Positions 37,561 through 48,919 of a stretch of DNA of 64,000 bases are shown piece after piece. The notes below the pieces were generated by a model. It had not been told where the DNA came from. It saw nothing but the letters and a program-made list of their open reading frames with translations, and did no database searches. Position 1 is the first letter of the stretch, and the number at the start of each line of letters is the position of its first letter. Location of the stretch: positions 231,650,578-231,714,577 of the forward strand of contig CP136062.1 of NCBI GenBank assembly GCA_032622095.1, written 5' to 3'. The translations under genes and the position numbers were made by a program. Source of the DNA: Siphonodentalium dalli (Eukaryota; Mollusca; Scaphopoda; Gadilida; Siphonodentaliidae).

Positions 37561-38377
37561 CGTGTGAAGTCAGCGCGATGCATATGAAACGTATGTTCAA
37601 TACGGATTTATAAATATGGAACAACAGGAACACTGCAATTCTAGGAGCAATCTTCTAATAAAAATACAATATGTACGTTTCCGAAGCCAAGAAATAGTGG
37701 AATCGGAAATATGAGCTCATTTGGGGGACGTTTTAATATTTTAATTTATTGACATAAGAAAAGAGGCAGTTGTAACATGTTTTTGAAATATCTGTGTCAC
37801 GTTTGTGAAGTAGCTAATGACGTTCGTTGATTGCATATGTTGTCTTTGCCTAATACACCGATGATGGTACAATACTGGTGAGGTTTTAAAGGTACTCAAT
37901 CCGATTCGATAGTCCCCATATCATCAGATTCCAACAACAACAACAACAAAAACAACAACATTTCTTGAAATGCCACTTCAGTTATCAGAATCGATTAATT
38001 GCCCAACTATAATGCTAACCACAGTCAATTATAGTATAATACTGTCCAAAATCGTGTTATTTATCAACATTTTGTTCCACGAAATCTGGCCGGATTGTCA
38101 AATATTTAACACCCAAAGCCACGTGATTTTAAAATTATCCATCTTCTTCCGCAATTTAGTCCTAGAGCGTCAGCTTAAGGAATATTTGGCAGGCCGCCAA
38201 AATTACATATCTCGGGAAATAACAAATTAAAAAAAACGACATCTGATTACTCTGAGCTTTGATGTGTGGGTTCCTCGACTCGAATCAAATACTTCTTACC
38301 CCGAAGCCATAGAATTAGTAATTTGGGAGCGTCAATTTGGATTATGCTTCTGTAATGTTTAGAGTTGTATAACTTAC
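37561..38377 (-). other. Intron (3' side of the ankyrin exon) and intergenic sequence
   Basis: No further exon is recognised here. It holds a (CAA)n microsatellite at about 37930-37962. Sequence near 37975-38030 (agttatcagaatcgatt) resembles 61825-61860. Confidence 0.45.
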
Positions 38378-39394
38378 CGAGCTGCTGTCATCTGTATAGG
38401 ACTCCCCGGATGAAGGTTGTTTACTGACGCTCGTCGCCACACTTTTTCTCGACCCACCAGATAGCGAAAGCGAGGCTCCTTTACCGACCTCACTCACGTT
38501 ATCCGACGTGTCCAGGTACTCCCGTTTCTTTGACGCCGAACTCCCCTTCAAAAGACGCGATATCTTCCTTCCTTTAGAATTAGTTTTGTCACCTGTTGTC
38601 ACAATTATCCATCGAATAGGGTGCGTTAAGGCGCACTCGATTTGCTCACCCTGATAGTCGCCAAGACATTCACACAACATGAGTGGCGTCACTTTAGCGT
38701 TGTTCATTACCCGTATATTAGCACCGTATCTGAGAAGCACACTATAACTTTCGCTATTGTAGAATTCCCCACACAACGCGAGGTGCAAAGGAGTGCACCC
38801 GAACGGATCCTGGAAACAAACGGAAGCTCCATGTTGGAGCAGAAGATCAACAGCGCAAGGATTCTGGGTAACGACGGCAATGAATATTGGCGGCAAACAA
38901 TACAACCTTTCATTGGTGTAATTAGCTTTGAAATTAAAACTCGCACGCCATCTGTTGACTTGCTCATTGGCGCTGTGTGTAGCGAGGTCAGCGAATCGGA
39001 TTTTACTATGGTGCACTTCAGTCGGTTCTTCTATTTTAAAATATTTCTTATTCTGTTCGTATTTTGTCACACTTTCGGAAGGTTCGTCAGGATCGACTCC
39101 ACATTTCAGCAGCTGTCGTAGAACTCCGATAGAATTGTACTGGATGGCGATGTGTAGGGTGCGTTTGAAGATGAGCGGAACATCGGATGGCGCAGTGACG
39201 CTGCCCCGGTGTAAGTAGATGTCCGGGGACAGGGATGCGCGGTGTGACTCAGCACTTATACTGCTCGTGCGCCGACTTATCTCCGTCCGTCCGTCCTCGT
39301 TGCTAGGGTGCATCGACCACTCCTTCATCGGAAACTTCGTATGGTGGACTGCTATTATTTTGGCGACGGCAAACGTGTCGTTTCGTATTATCAC
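38378..39394 (-). CDS. Ankyrin-repeat protein, internal exon of 339 codons
   Basis: On the minus strand an open frame spans the whole segment. Its edges are good splice sites: upstream, a pyrimidine-rich tract ending ctcctttcaag directly before 39394; downstream, tcg followed by gtaagt at 38377-38372. The exon is 1017 bp, exactly 339 codons, phase 0 at both ends. Ankyrin repeats are visible: RTLHIAIQYNSIGVLRQLL with GVDPDEP; then LPPIFIAVVTQNPCAVDLLL with QHGASV; then FGCTPLHLALC, YSVLLRYGANI and VTPLMLC. The first two repeats are separated by a long charged insert. The N-terminal part (RRTSSISAESHRASLS) and the last ~70 residues are Ser-rich and likely disordered. Ankyrin repeats mediate protein binding; a specific family is not assigned. 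The open frame beyond 39394 (to an ATG at 39514) is most likely intron. Confidence 0.85.
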
Positions 39395-39588
39395 CTTGAA
39401 AGGAGAAGGTTGAGAGGTATTTACACAATCATGTTTATTCCCCATACTAGTATATGCATATACATACACATTCGGCAACGGGATTGAAGGGATTGAAGAA
39501 TAAGTGCGGACCACTTATATGCTACTTCTCTCCAGATTACCAAAAAAACACTCAAGTGAAAACAATTGGACATGACATTAAACATTTT
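39395..39588 (-). other. Intron 5' of the ankyrin exon
   Basis: The acceptor-side pyrimidine tract lies at 39395-39418. The preceding exon was not identified. Confidence 0.5.
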
Positions 39589-39755
39589 CGTATATAATGG
39601 TGTACGTATATAATGGTGTACGTATATAATGGTGTACGTATATAATAATGGTGTACGTATATAATGGTGTACGTATATAATGGTGTACGTATATAATGGT
39701 GTACGTTGTTTACGTATATAATGGTGTACGTTGTTTACGTATATAATGGTGTACG
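39589..39755. repeat. 16-bp minisatellite
   Basis: tataatggtgtacgta is repeated about nine times, with insertions of an extra taa and of ttgtttacg. Confidence 0.92.
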
Positions 39756-40262
39756 TTGTTGTTGCTGCTGATCTCTCCCAACGTGCTCGAAATTATATGA
39801 ATCGAAATGATCTGATTGCGCTAAAATATACTGCGATCACAATTAATAAAGGTGAGGTGAAAAGGCAGTTGAGAGGTGCCAATGGTAATTACATGTTGGG
39901 TTGTGATGTACATATGTACTTTTTGTAAATGTAAACAAATTGAAACAGAATACCATTTTATATTAGAATGTAGAGCCTACAAAAGTATGCGCGATACATA
40001 TTTTAGGGACATAATCACAGAGTTCCCACATTTTTCTGATATGACAAATTATGAGAAATTTAAATTTATTATGAAGAATGAACACAAACCAACCAATATT
40101 GTTATATGTGACATGATCCGGTCTTTCTTCGCCGCTCGGGATTCCAATAAAAGCTAGTCAACTGATAATTTATAACTGATGAATTAAATTTAAAGATGAA
40201 AAGAGAAAAAAGAAATTCGTTAGGAAACTACATTGTACGTGTATATGCATATATGTTACTCA
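39756..40262 (+). pseudogene. 5'-truncated LINE, C-terminal end of the reverse-transcriptase ORF
   Basis: The frame ending at 40157 encodes CTFCKCKQIETEYHFILEC, a Cys-x2-Cys ... His-x4-Cys pattern typical of the C-terminal end of non-LTR retrotransposon ORF2 proteins, followed by RAYKSMRDTYFRDIITEFP and ending in SNKS. Upstream sequence (SQRARNYMNRNDLIALKYTA) appears in another frame, so a frameshift lies near 39890. The endonuclease and catalytic polymerase parts are absent. Its presumed 3' UTR continues at 41649 after the Helitron insertion. It belongs to a LINE other than the one at 44782, as the C-terminal sequences differ. Confidence 0.7.
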
Positions 40263-41648
40263 TCTCCTATATATTTTGAAGACCTCTGTCTGTCTGTCTG
40301 TATGTATGTATGTATGTATGTATGTATGTCATTGATACAAATCTACGATTCTCGACCGATCGGGACGAAACTTGGTACGTGTGTGTAGTTTGACCAGGCG
40401 GTCGTCGACGTCGTATTGGCGAGCCCGTGCGGCGCCCGCTTCGCACATGCGCAGACGAGATCTCGGAAACGGGTGGAGCTATCGACTTGAAATTTGCTAT
40501 GTGAATGTATCTTGCCCCGGATACGAATTTCATCGGGTCGCCGAGCCCGTGCGACGCCACCTTCGCGCATTCGCAGACCAGATCTCGGAAACGGGTGGAG
40601 CTATCGACTTGAAATTTGGTATGCGAATGTATCTTGCCCCGAATACGAATTTAATTTATATATTTTGGAAGATCTGTCTGTGTGTGTGTCTGTCTGTCTG
40701 TTCGCGATGGACTCGAAAACGGCCGACCCGATTTCGATGAAACTTGATATGTGGGGGTACTTTCGGTCAAGGACCCCGACCTGACTTTGACCTTCAAAAA
40801 GGTCAATTCAAGGTCAAATCGGGTAAAACGGGACGGATTTCGACGAAATTTGATACCTAGAGTTATTGGACGGGCAGTCTTTTGGACTGGTCAAATCGTT
40901 ACCCCGACCTGATCTTGACCTTCAAAAATGTCAATTCAAGGTCAAATCGGGTAAAACGGACGGATTTCGACAAAATTTTATACCTAGAGTTACTTTTTGA
41001 CAGGCAGTCTTTTGGACGGGTCATATCGTTACCCCGACCTGACCTTGACCTTCAAAAAGGTCAATTCAAGGTCAAATCAGGTAAAACGGACAGATTTCGA
41101 CGAAATTTGATACCTAGGGATACTTTTGTCCACGAAGTGTTTTGGACGGGTAAAATCGTGACACCGACGAGACCTTGACCTTCAAATGGTCAATTCAAGG
41201 TCAAATCGGGTAAAACCGGATGTATTTGGACGGGTTCTTTTGTCGGGTACTTTTCTCCAGGGAGTGTTTTGGACGGGTCAAATCGTGACCCACACCTGAC
41301 CTTGACCTTCAAAATGGTCAATTCAAGGTCAAATCGCACAATTCGCCGAAAAGCAGAGGGGAAACAGCCCGGACGAAGACGGGTCATCCTGCAGGTCCAC
41401 TGAGTGTTTTGGACGGGTCGAGTCGTTACCCCGACTTGACCTTGACCTTCAAAATGATCAATTCGAGGTCAAATCGGGTAAAACCGGATGGATTTCGACG
41501 GGTACTTTTGTCCGGGCAGTGTTTTGGACGGGTCAAATCGTGACCCCACCTGACATTGACCTTCAAAATGGACAATTCAAGGTCAAATCGAGCAATTCGC
41601 CGAAAAGCAGAGGGTAAGCAGCCCGGACGAAGTCGGGTCCACCTGCTA
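40263..41648 (+). mobile_element. Non-autonomous Helitron(s), piled up
   Basis: The 3' end shows the Helitron signature: a hairpin (cccggacgaagtcggg) about ten bases before a terminal CTAG (41645-41648), followed by T. The 5' side starts TCTCC after an A and runs into tatatattttgaagacc plus a ctgt repeat. A second 5'-like start (tatatattttggaagatctg, then ctgtctg) lies at ~40655, and a decayed second 3' end (cagcccggacgaagac ... ctgcagg) at 41365-41395. At least two elements have therefore inserted into or next to one another. No Rep/helicase gene is present. Confidence 0.8.
40775..41640. repeat. ~130-bp tandem repeats inside the Helitron, seven units
   Basis: Each unit contains gaccttgaccttcaaaa, caattcaaggtcaaatcggg and gtnttttggacgggt. 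Units begin near 40784, 40913, 41044, 41173, 41303, 41440 and 41561. Confidence 0.85.
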
Positions 41649-41757
41649 GTCTAATATATATAGTTACTTTTTGTCAAATTATATGTATTTTATTCATGTT
41701 TGCAACTGCCCATTTGGGTGTATTTTGCATTAAAATCTTATCTAATCTTATCTTATA
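41649..41757 (+). mobile_element. LINE 3' tail, probably the displaced end of the 39756 LINE
   Basis: 3'-UTR-like sequence (actgcccatttgggtgtatt) ends in the simple repeat aaaatcttatctaatcttat. It directly follows the Helitron CTAG. Confidence 0.55.
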
Positions 41758-42579
41758 CCAACTCATTAATCGAACAGATGCATGGATACAGAGATATGGA
41801 TATATACCCGAGTAAATCCCGTACAAAGACCGTAACCTCATGTTATTGTAACTGACGATGATATCGGTGAAATTTAGATTTTATCACATTACACCTCTCC
41901 TTAATACTACATATACATATACTATCTCTTTCTTTGTTCCTACAACATAAATGTATACTATTTAAATTCCTAATTAAGCCCTTTGGCTATAAACTTCATT
42001 CGGCCCCTTGCATACACTCCAAATTACTTTCAAAATTGATAATAGCCCAACATCATGTTACGGTCTTTGTACTCCCATTTGTTAACTATAATGACGGTGT
42101 TTTTGCTGTGATTTTAACTATATTACGATTTAGACCGCTTGCAAAACACCCCATTGTATTTATCACATGGCATACACAGTCTTCATGTGAGTAGCATTTC
42201 TAATTTTATACTCCGCCGCCAAGCTACCAATTATCTTCTTTATATTTAGTTGACTAACCAATAGGGCTCTCGTAGCCTACTATACAATATGTATCCAGGA
42301 AATATCATCCTGTATGCATACCAGTGGTTTGGAACCTACCCTCGGTCTAGCGACATTCCTAGCAACCCTTGAATAATTTCACAATATGTATGTTTACATG
42401 AATTGCATCATATTATATTGTCTCAATAATATATATTTACGTTAGCGAAACAGGGAGACAATTGCCAGAAAGGATTGTAGAATATCTAAGGGACATTTGA
42501 CTTCAAGATTATAAGCCAGCCTATGGATAATTTAATCAACCGATACGTTCCGTTATAAGGGTATCAGTTTTAGAAAAGG
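41758..42579. other. Intergenic, nothing certain
   Basis: The minus-strand stretch near 42333-42372 resembles the donor-like segment near 30440-30490. No gene is called. Confidence 0.4.
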
Positions 42580-42979
42580 TTAACCCTTTACCCAACAGAA
42601 CGGCCCTGTGCCAATGCATTCTCTTATATATGCGAGTCGACCATAGGTCGCCTCGCATATATAAGAGAATGCATTGGCTTAACACATTAAAAATTATAAA
42701 ATTGTTAAAGAATGTAAGAAAAAATGGTAAAAAGTGTTAAAAAAGGATTTTTTTTAGGCCAATGCGTTCTCTTATATATGCGAGGCGACCTATGGTCGAC
42801 TCGCATATATAAGAGAATGCATTGGCACAGGGCATAACTGTAACTATCACAATGTGGTCAAGGAGCCGGTTCCAATGATATCCATATTTGTATGGTTCTA
42901 TTGAGACGGACCGAAGATATTTTAGGCTGTTGAAGCTTTATTTGGCCGGTTTTGGCCGGTTTGTTGGGTAAAGGGTTAA
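42580..42979 (+). mobile_element. TTAA-type MITE, complete 400-bp copy
   Basis: TTAA flanks both ends (42580-42583 and 42976-42979). Terminal repeats are ccctttacccaaca and tgttgggtaaaggg. Inside are two palindromic cores of the ccaatgcattctcttatata type, near 42612-42678 and 42759-42826, each bounded by ccctgtgcc or ggcacaggg. The ends match the general form of piggyBac-type elements (TTAA, CCCTTT...). There is no coding capacity. Confidence 0.85.
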
Positions 42980-43865
42980 TGGGAACAAACAGCTGAGACT
43001 CATTGAAGAGCATTGAATAAGTAAGCTGAAAAGCCATACTGGTCACTTGTGTATGCCAATGCTGCGATAGCGTTGACAAGTGTTTAGTTTAAACATATGT
43101 ATTTGTCTAACTTGTATACCATACCACATGATATATGATACATACATTTGTTTATATAGACAATGGGATTGGAGGACAAGTGCTGATTCACTTATGGGTA
43201 CCCCATTATTCCATATGTTATTACACTGAACAATAAATAAGTAGTTATGGCAAAGCAACATGACTACCAAAACAAGTTGAACATATATACATATATCCGG
43301 TCACCACCTCCCGGAGTTAGTCATAAGTTTGTATAAGTATTTGTTTAAAGTCGTGTTTGTTTGTTTCGCTTTCAGGCTTGTACGTATCATTATTTAGCAG
43401 ATTTAGTCAAAATAATCCTGATTTGTCTCGCGTATGAATGACTGTACAGCTAAGAAAATGTTCATGTTGTCACAATCAGGAAGTGCAGGATCTCCAAAAA
43501 GCTAACTTTTCAATGAATAAATATTGTAAGGAAGTAATTTATTTAATAGACGAATTCTTGGGATTTAATGTAGGTGGCAATCAAAGAAATAATGAAAGGC
43601 ATTCGCTTCACCGTTTCCACAGGTGCAGTCTTTTGAATTTTCAATGTGTTGACAAGTGTTAGTTGATGTTCTCTGACGAAAGATCAATAACGATGCTTTT
43701 GTACAATATGGAAAGCAGCTATTAATACGACACGCGCGGTAGCACAAACAACATTAAGTGCATGGGGGACTCGGGGAGCACAATTATGTGAGCAGACACC
43801 AGGAAGTTACCATATCCACCATTGTTATTTGAATGTTTACCTGAATGCCATCATGTGATTTAGTC
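42980..43865. other. Intergenic, nothing recognised
   Basis: A 74-codon frame at 43438-43662 is Cys/His-containing (KCSCCHNQEVQDLQKANFSM) but carries no recognisable domain spacing. Confidence 0.35.
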
Positions 43866-44064
43866 TTAACCCTTTCAGTGCCAAGTCCGATTTTTGTATC
43901 AACCCGATTTTTGTATCAACATTATAATAATGTGATACATTGATGGAAAGAGCTATTATAGCTCTTTCCATCAATGTATCACATTATTATAATCATTAAA
44001 TTTGAAAAATGATCAAGGAAATATGGGTTGATACAAAAATCGGACTTGGCACTGAAAGGGTTAA
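43866..44064. mobile_element. 199-bp TTAA-type MITE with palindromic core
   Basis: Bounded by TTAA, its terminal repeats are ccctttcagtgccaagtccg, then atttttgtatcaaccc, mirrored exactly at the right. The core (about 43920-43993) is a palindrome around tggaaagagctattatagct. The right terminal region reappears at 16825-16850 beside a different core. Confidence 0.9.
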
Positions 44065-44184
44065 TAATATCAACTCCGAAGGCCAAACGCATTTGACGAG
44101 CGACTACTTTTATTTAACAAGTCTTAGTTTTATATTGCTACATGGTATATTATCCATTAGTCGTGAGGAGAAAAAGTACCTGTA

Positions 44185-44320
44185 ATGACATGGGACGTGG
44201 GCATGGACAAATCCTCCCCGGTGTGTCAGATATTTGGTCCGGACACTAGGCAAGCATTGTGTCCAGCCGAAATATCTGGCCCCTTGGGTGACATTTTTTC
44301 ATGCCCACATCCCCAGGTCA
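44185..44320. repeat. Foldback element
   Basis: Arms tgacatgggacgtgggcatg / catgcccacatccccaggtc, inner arms cagatatttggtccggacac / gtgtccagccgaaatatctg. Confidence 0.8.
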
Positions 44321-44766
44321 CGATGAACAATATAGTCTCACACCTGCCACCGCCCCCCCCAGAAAACTACATTTGTCAAATGTGTCAATAATTGGAAATT
44401 TCATGAGACAATTTATATATTTACGCCTGTTATGTTAACGCGATATCATTGGAACCGGGATGGTGAATACTCCCTATGCCCTTCTCTGATTAGTGAAAAT
44501 TGGCTTTGAGAAAGCCTTTTATCTCCTTTCATGCCTGACATTTGTTGGACATTTCCGACAAAAATTAGGTTGAACTGTTCCGTTAGTTTGATATTCAAAC
44601 CATGCGGTATTTAATGCAGTTCGGTTGTCACATGTTGGGACTGAACAATAGCAATTTCCGTCTGCTTTAGTTTGGTTGCAATTTGAAATTCCAAGATGGG
44701 AACCCTCAAATGGAGACCAGTCACGTCCCTACATGAATGTCATACATTAGTTCAAAGCTCCAATAC

Positions 44767-44781
44767 ATACTTTAGATTGTT
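44767..44781. repeat. LINE target-site duplication, left copy
   Basis: atactttagattgtt here and again at 49328-49342. It fixes the 5' end of the LINE at 44782. Confidence 0.85.
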
Positions 44782-44907
44782 CATGAAATAGACCAGACAG
44801 TATCTCTCAAAAAGAGACTGAAACCAAAGAAGTCAGACAAAATAGATTCACACCAGTTATCGTTGGCAGATAAGCTTTCACGAGATATCTACAATCTTCT
44901 CTTGTTC

Positions 44908-46374
44908 ATGGTTGATAATTCATATGACAATATCTCAGAAATGGTGAATCCAACAGGAGCTACAACAAGAAGTCAGTTAACATCCCAACCTCCGAAACAT
45001 AACGATTCTGACATACAAACAAAACTCAACACTATTCTGAATTCAATGAATGCTATTAAAGTGGAGTTAAGTGTCCTCAAGGATTGGAATTATGTTATAA
45101 ATAAAACAATAAATGTCGACGTACCGCTTATCCAAGGAAATATTTCCGGCTTAGACGCCAGGGTCAAAATAATCGAAACGGATCTCGCTGAGATGCAGAG
45201 AGTAATACATATCAATAAAACTAAAATCGAACAAATCCAAGATGACACTTTGAATGATGCTAACCATATTAAATCCGATTTCAAATTGGTGCGCCAGGAT
45301 TTCTCTCACGTGCTTGAGAGGTTTGAGAACGAATGGGTCAGGATAAATTATAATACAGGATGCATTGGAGTTTTAGAGAAAAAAGTTAATATTATTTCTG
45401 AAAATAAACCCAAATGTGATAACTCTTGTGATAACTCTTCATGTACCGCAGAATGTGTCAAATTCATAAAATTTACAATGGGGACGTTCTTCGACGAGCT
45501 CCGAGAGAGAGTGCACTCAACATACCAGCGTACTGATGATGATGTCCAGTCCACGTCTACCAAAATCTATGGTGTCCATGAATATTCTGTTAACGTTGCT
45601 GATATCGAGTCAAATGTCGGACAATCATTCCACGATATCTCTATTAAATCAGCCGATGTCGAATCAAATCTCGAACAAGCAGTCGATGAAGAAATCCAAC
45701 AACGTCGCACGTCGAATGAGCTTCGTTCCCGTTCTCGCTCAAATGGTAGTTCGCGCCAGCGCTCTCGTTCTCGGTCACAGTATCGTCGTCATCACTCTCG
45801 ACAACATTCTCGTTCACAACGAACATCCCAGCCAAGACAAAGTTCTCATCCACTGAACCAATCACGTGAACGGCATTATTCTAGAGACCGGTATCATAAT
45901 TATCATCCTTCGGAGAGCCGATACTGCCCTGACTACAGTGACAGACGTTATTCACCATTCAGAGGTCAATCCCGACAACAACGAGACAAAAACTACCAAC
46001 GCAATCACGACAGAACAGCTGACCAATATGACCGTAGGTCTAATAGTCACCGAGCATTTCGCAAGTCCAAATACAGTTCTAAATTTCCTATTAAAACAGA
46101 ACATTTCATCCTGTCAGAATTCGGAAATGAAATCACTCCATCTAGCATTGAAAAATATTTACACGACAGTGGGATCAATTTCTCAGTTGTTAGACTGTTC
46201 TCCAGAGATGGTGAAGATTCATACGCTAGATTCAATATTTTCCATGAGCACTCAGCAATTGTACTCGACAGAGATTTCTGGCCCGATGGAGCCATTTGTG
46301 TTCGTCTGGACACTCCAAGCCTGGATGTATCAAGATCTGGACCTAACAATAGTGTCAGATCTCACTGGGGCTAA
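44908..46374 (+). CDS. LINE ORF1 protein (RNA-binding)
   Basis: 488 codons from the first in-frame ATG; the frame is open further upstream but without an ATG. In non-LTR elements ORF1 protein coats the element RNA. Regions: a long predicted coiled coil at about residues 35-135 (ILNSMNAIKVELSVLKDWNY onward); a Cys cluster (CDNSCDNSSCTAEC) near residue 170; an Arg/Ser-rich basic segment at about 265-390 (RSRSRSNGSSRQRSRSRS); and a C-terminal domain of ~75 residues ending DRDFWPDGAICVRLD. That FWP-containing ending is characteristic of the C-terminal domain of many ORF1 proteins. No stop or frameshift interrupts it. ORF2 starts 39 bp downstream. Confidence 0.85.
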   Translation: MVDNSYDNISEMVNPTGATTRSQLTSQPPKHNDSDIQTKLNTILNSMNAIKVELSVLKDWNYVINKTINVDVPLIQGNISGLDARVKIIETDLAEMQRVIHINKTKIEQIQDDTLNDANHIKSDFKLVRQDFSHVLERFENEWVRINYNTGCIGVLEKKVNIISENKPKCDNSCDNSSCTAECVKFIKFTMGTFFDELRERVHSTYQRTDDDVQSTSTKIYGVHEYSVNVADIESNVGQSFHDISIKSADVESNLEQAVDEEIQQRRTSNELRSRSRSNGSSRQRSRSRSQYRRHHSRQHSRSQRTSQPRQSSHPLNQSRERHYSRDRYHNYHPSESRYCPDYSDRRYSPFRGQSRQQRDKNYQRNHDRTADQYDRRSNSHRAFRKSKYSSKFPIKTEHFILSEFGNEITPSSIEKYLHDSGINFSVVRLFSRDGEDSYARFNIFHEHSAIVLDRDFWPDGAICVRLDTPSLDVSRSGPNNSVRSHWG

Positions 46375-46413
46375 TTTACGTCCCTCTCAAACAAGCGTTC
46401 TCTCGTCAACAGT

Positions 46414-48919
46414 ATGACGATTCTCAGGTCACTAACTATTTTCATCATGATTACGCTCATGTCGTGGAATGCAACTGGTATTTTCTCTTCTTCATCATAT
46501 CTATCAAAGATCTTGGACAACCAGAACATTGATATATGCGGTGTATCACAACACTGGCTGCGAGATTCAAACTCATCATTTATGCAGTACATATCCCAAT
46601 ATTACATTTCTCATACAGTGTGTGATGCGTCCATGGTCGGCGTAAATAAAAGAGGTCGACCGAAAGCAGGAGTCGCTTTATTTTGGCACAAGCGCTGGAA
46701 CAATGTTGTCTCAATTATAGATACATCCGACGACCGTATAATTGTCATTCAGGTGCATGCTGGTGAAGGGAATTTTTATTATATTTTCCAAGTATATCTT
46801 CCCTCATCCAACCATTCACATGATCTCTTTTCCAATTATATGCAGAAAGTTACCAATATATTTGACTCGTATCGCCCATTTGGAACTGTTGTTATGGGTG
46901 ATTTCAATGCCAACTCACGAAGTGTCACTCTCTCGTACCTCTATAACGACAAAGGTGTCTTCTCTCCGATTGAAAACACGTTCAAAGCAACTCCTGTGAA
47001 AACCTTCGTTCCTCCTATGTCGCCCGAATCGGGGTCAATAATTGATCATTTCCTCATGCATAAGTCTATGGAATATAAAATACAAATGGTAGACATTCTA
47101 ATTGATGAAAGTATTGATGTATCTACACATCGATCAATTGTATTGCATATGGATGAATCGGTGTGTGCTCCAGTGAGCTATTCGTCACATAATATGTGTT
47201 CATTCAAAATGAAATAGTCAGCTCTGTGTTCAAATTCATCCCTCGCTGAAACATTCTCAACCGATGTAGAAAATAACTGCCCTAAATTTGAAATCACCGA
47301 TATAACTTCTTTGGATCACTATTATGACGCAATAATCTCTGCCCTTAATAACGCCTCAAATGTCGTCCCGAAAATAAAATTCAGAAGTCACGTGAAACCA
47401 TACTGGAACGATACGTTGAAAGCTACTCACTATAGCATGCGCCCTTGTCGCAGAACGTGGATAGCTGAAGGTCGGCCTCGTGACGAAACATCTAATTCTT
47501 TCATTCAATATAAAGAGGCCAAGCGCGAATTCAGACGAGAACATCGTAAACAGTCAGAAAAATTCATGCGCGAACGTGATGCAGAAATTGACAAATGCGC
47601 AGAAGTTGATCAGGATTCATTTTTCCGCATTTTTAATGCAAAACGCAAAATGCGCAATACTCTTTCATCTCCGCACTTCATACATGTGGAGAAACGCTCC
47701 GCAGCAATTGCGACATATAAAATGCATGGGGCTCATATTACGCAAACTTGTTTCTTCCCATGCAAGATGAGAGTTTTGACCCAGTCCATTTTGAATTTGT
47801 CAACAATTTCGTATCTTCGCAGGAAAAATCAAAATCAACAAATATTGTAGACGGTGTTCTTTGCAATCCCATTACTGAATCGGAGCTGACCAATATTATC
47901 CCAAAGCTAAATAAAAATAAGGCAATGGGATATGACTTAATAGCCAATGAGCACATCTTATATAGTGGCTCGCCACTCATGCACATACTCTGTTATATGT
48001 ACAGTAAAATGCTTCAATATGCACATGTACCTGAGAGTGCAAAGAAAGGAGTAATGATTTCTTTGTACAAAGGTGGCAAGAAGCCCATGCATGCATTTGA
48101 TAGTTACAGACCTATCACCATTATGCCTTCGTTGTATAAATTATTTGAAAAAGTCCTTCTTGTGCGCATGCAAACATACACACCAACACTAATAACAGTA
48201 AATTCACTACAGCATGGATTCCAACGTGGTGTTAGTTGCATGGCAACATCCTATTTACTACAGGAGTGTATAACTTATACAAAAGAATCACATAGTAAAT
48301 TATTCTCTTGGGTTTAAACGTACGTAAGGCTTTTGATTCTGTGTAGCTAAATGGATTGTCCTGGAAACATACTGTGAAAACTGAAGTACACAAATCAGAC
48401 GACGAACGGTGGAGATCTTCCATAACTGCAGAAAATAACTTAAGACAATATGAGCTAATGCAAGCCTCTCTGACGTCTTCGCTCATATGGCGAACGTGTA
48501 GGCTATATCCGGATGAGAAATTCACTTATCTCTTTCTTGTCCGGTCGATAGCTCACACAGCCTACGGTGATAGTGGGTGTTGTAAATTTTGTAACAAGCT
48601 ATACCAGTGCTTAATTAATCATGTATTAATAGAATGTGCATCTATTGCAAGTGCACGCAACGCAATTTGGTATGATATCATCAACACATTCGGAATAAAC
48701 GTCTTCATATTCCTAGATTCCCTACCTAAGTGCTCGCAACTAGCAGTATTTTTGGGAAAAGTTCCATCTGAAGTTCTTGAAGATGGAACTAACTCTTTTC
48801 ATTTCGTCTTACGATTCTTTGCAAAATCGAGCATAAAACTATGGTATTGCTTCCACCTTCAACATGATGGTCGTTATTCGGATACCACTATACCTGATCA
48901 ACAACCAACTTATGTATAA
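46414..48919 (+). pseudogene. LINE ORF2, endonuclease-reverse transcriptase, inactivated
   Basis: The APE-type endonuclease is readable from the ATG at 46414: SWNATG, GVSQHWL, VMGDFNA, IDHFL and STHRSI. Two expected catalytic residues are replaced (Glu to Gln in GVSQHWL, Asp to Thr in STHRSI). A TAG at 47215-47217 interrupts the frame, which then continues in phase through the linker. A frameshift near 47740 leads into the polymerase N-terminal motifs (LNKNKAMGYDLI, SYRPITIMPSLYKLFEKVLL, LQHGFQRGVSCMATSYLL). A second shift near 48305 leads to GLNVRKAFDSV, where the catalytic Asp appears as Asn, then a TAG at 48344. From ~48358 it jumps directly to the C-terminal region (CCKFCNKLYQ, HVLIEC), so the palm with its FADD/YADD box is deleted. 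Confidence 0.88.

Noticed and set aside
39395-39514. N-terminal extension of the ankyrin ORF to the ATG at 39514
   Set aside because: It precedes a strong acceptor tract and is of low quality; more likely intron.
40372-41178. Several 96-122 residue frames inside the Helitron
   Set aside because: Overlap one another and follow the internal tandem repeats; no Helitron Rep or helicase motif.
46742-46999. Frames overlapping LINE ORF1 and ORF2 in other phases
   Set aside because: Shadows of the real LINE reading frames, lacking any motif.
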